64,000 nucleotides of DNA from Roseivirga sp. 4D4 (GTDB lineage: Bacteria; Bacteroidota; Bacteroidia; Cytophagales; Cyclobacteriaceae). The stretch's first letter is position 1. Every line of letters starts with the position of its first letter. Of this stretch, positions 62,972-64,000 are shown one piece after another. A program made the translations under genes and the position numbers. The notes under the pieces were generated by a model. The model was not told the origin of the DNA and did not search any database. It saw nothing but the letters and a program-made list of their open reading frames with translations. The DNA is taken from contig NZ_MDGP01000001.1 in assembly GCF_001747095.1 (NCBI RefSeq), positions 1,657,001 through 1,721,000 on the forward strand, written 5' to 3'.

Positions 62972-63583
62972 TTAGATAGAAATTCCCATAAAGCTCATAA
63001 ATGCGATACCCATTAATCCGGTAATGAACATTGTAATACCTAAGCCCTTCAATCCGTCAGGCACGTTTGAGTATCTCAACTTTTCTCTAATCGCAGCAAG
63101 TGCAATAATCGCCAAGAAGAAACCAGTTCCAGAACCAAATCCGAAAACAGTAGCCTCACCGATTGTATAGTCTCTTTGCGCCATGAAAAGTGAAGATCCA
63201 AGAATAGCACAGTTTACAGCGATCAGTGGCAAGAAAATACCAAGTGATCCGTAAAGTGATGGAGAGAATTTCTCAATGGTCATCTCTACCAACTGTACCA
63301 TTGCAGCGATAATCGCAATGAACATGATGAACCTTAAGAAAGACAGATCAATCTCAGCAAAGCTTGAACCTAACCAAGATAGTGCGCCTTCATTCAGTAC
63401 ATATTCGTTCAATAACCAGTTCATAGGAACGGTGATACCTAAAACGAACACAACTGCAAGTCCAAGACCAAAGGCTGTTGAAACCTTCTTAGATACAGCA
63501 AGAAAAGAACACATTCCTAAGAAATAGGAAAACACCATGTTCTCTATAAAAATTGATTTAATACCTAAATTCAATAAATCCAT
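62972..63583 (-). CDS. nqrE: Na+-translocating NADH:quinone reductase subunit E
   Basis: 203 residues, standard for NqrE. Six membrane helices with the conserved [21 protein letters not shown] segment, [22 protein letters not shown] at the start, and [22 protein letters not shown] near the end. The Cys in the first and fourth helix of the family bind the Fe cofactor between NqrD and NqrE; LGMCSF and VNCAILG carry them here. Follows nqrD by 12 bases. The usual next gene, nqrF, is not seen; a terminator follows instead. Confidence 0.96.
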   Translation of the reverse strand: MDLLNLGIKSIFIENMVFSYFLGMCSFLAVSKKVSTAFGLGLAVVFVLGITVPMNWLLNEYVLNEGALSWLGSSFAEIDLSFLRFIMFIAIIAAMVQLVEMTIEKFSPSLYGSLGIFLPLIAVNCAILGSSLFMAQRDYTIGEATVFGFGSGTGFFLAIIALAAIREKLRYSNVPDGLKGLGITMFITGLMGIAFMSFMGISI

Positions 63584-63595
63584 GATCCTATCTCC

Positions 63596-64000
63596 TTAAT
63601 GTTCTACGTATCCTGTTTTAGACCTCTGCACCCAGATGATAAATCCGAGAACAACAAATGCTCCTACTGGAGAAACCATTAAACCATTTGCAGCAAAGCT
63701 TTCAAAACCAATTGCCCCCATCAGGTCATAACCAAATACTTTTCCTGAACCCCAAAGTTCTCTGAAGAAAGCTACAGCCAGGATAATCCAAGAGTAACCC
63801 AGACCTGAGCCTAGTCCATCAAGTACCGAGTCGTAAGGCTTATTACCCAAGGCAAAAGCTTCAAGTCTACCCATTACGATACAGTTAGTAATAATCAATC
63901 CAATGAAAACAGATAACTGCTTATAGATGTCAAAAGCATAAGCCTTCAAAACTTCATTAACAAGTGTTACCAACGTAGCAACAATCGCTAATTGAACGAT
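63596..64000 (-). CDS. nqrD: Na+-translocating NADH:quinone reductase subunit D, N-terminus beyond window
   Basis: The last 134 residues of NqrD, open to the right edge (the frame continues upstream of the TTG that starts an apparent ORF at 63973). Recognised by LSVFIGLIITNCIVMGR, EAFALGNKPYDSVLDGLGSGLGYSW and the C-terminal helices. Four helices visible here. Part of the nqrABCDE cluster, which pumps Na+ with NADH oxidation; upstream subunits should lie past 64000. Confidence 0.95.
   Translation of the reverse strand: MVQLAIVATLVTLVNEVLKAYAFDIYKQLSVFIGLIITNCIVMGRLEAFALGNKPYDSVLDGLGSGLGYSWIILAVAFFRELWGSGKVFGYDLMGAIGFESFAANGLMVSPVGAFVVLGFIIWVQRSKTGYVEH

Overview
The window looks like a chromosomal segment of a free-living marine or soil member of the Bacteroidota, most likely order Cytophagales (Roseivirga/Fulvivirga/Marivirga-like). 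This is inferred from gene families and signals, not from a database match. Pointers are a type III glutamine synthetase, a Na+-translocating NADH:quinone reductase, FtsX-type permeases paired with a PadR regulator, several membrane-bound LytTR regulators, many secreted peptidases and lipoproteins, and promoter-like TAnnTTTG boxes in place of a sigma70 -10 box. No rRNA, tRNA, CRISPR array, transposase or phage genes were found.

Layout. 0-4.4 kb: alpha/beta hydrolase (cut by the left edge), glnN, and the tRNA methylthiotransferase mtaB. 4.4-6.7 kb: two related small secreted proteins, then a tandem family of three small basic proteins with C-terminal membrane anchors plus a remnant of a fourth. 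6.7-13.1 kb: a secreted LamG-like protein divergent from a membrane-anchored HTH protein, an M14 peptidase, and a lipoprotein with a beta/gamma-crystallin-like domain. 13.4-20.8 kb: a DnaE polymerase with a fused N-terminal proofreading exonuclease, thioredoxin, a LytTR regulator, and a three-gene redox/membrane operon. 20.8-33.1 kb: PadR plus an FtsX permease, a second LytTR regulator, an intradiol-dioxygenase/thioredoxin-like fusion lipoprotein, an orphan TrpF, a carotenoid-isomerase-like oxidoreductase with an MBL hydrolase, and a frameshifted permease. Gaps here are rich in palindromic and heptamer repeats.

33.2-34.5 kb: a TIR-domain membrane protein on an AT-rich insert bounded by inverted and direct repeats. 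34.5-38.1 kb: a second M14 peptidase and a nitrilase. 38.2-40.8 kb: a five-gene operon of DUF2589-like proteins with a zinc ribbon, of unknown function. 40.8-44.3 kb: a BASS transporter, rluF, an aldo/keto reductase and a DUF1697 protein. 44.4-50 kb: repeats, a TolB-propeller/amidohydrolase protein, and a TPR lipoprotein with an HExRH motif. 50-52.3 kb: a four-repeat OAA/MBHA-type mannose-binding lectin, an ABM protein, and small proteins around a block of short tandem repeats. 52.4-64 kb: two S41 peptidases, a GH16-like protein with an altered catalytic motif, Tex, a PPOX-family protein, an M16 peptidase, nqrE and the end of nqrD.

Common themes are an export-heavy, peptide-degrading surface lifestyle and regulation through membrane-bound DNA-binding proteins. 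The best candidates for undescribed biology are the DUF2589-like operon (38.3-40.8 kb), the TIR cassette (33.3-34.5 kb) and the tandem tail-anchored family (5.5-6.6 kb).
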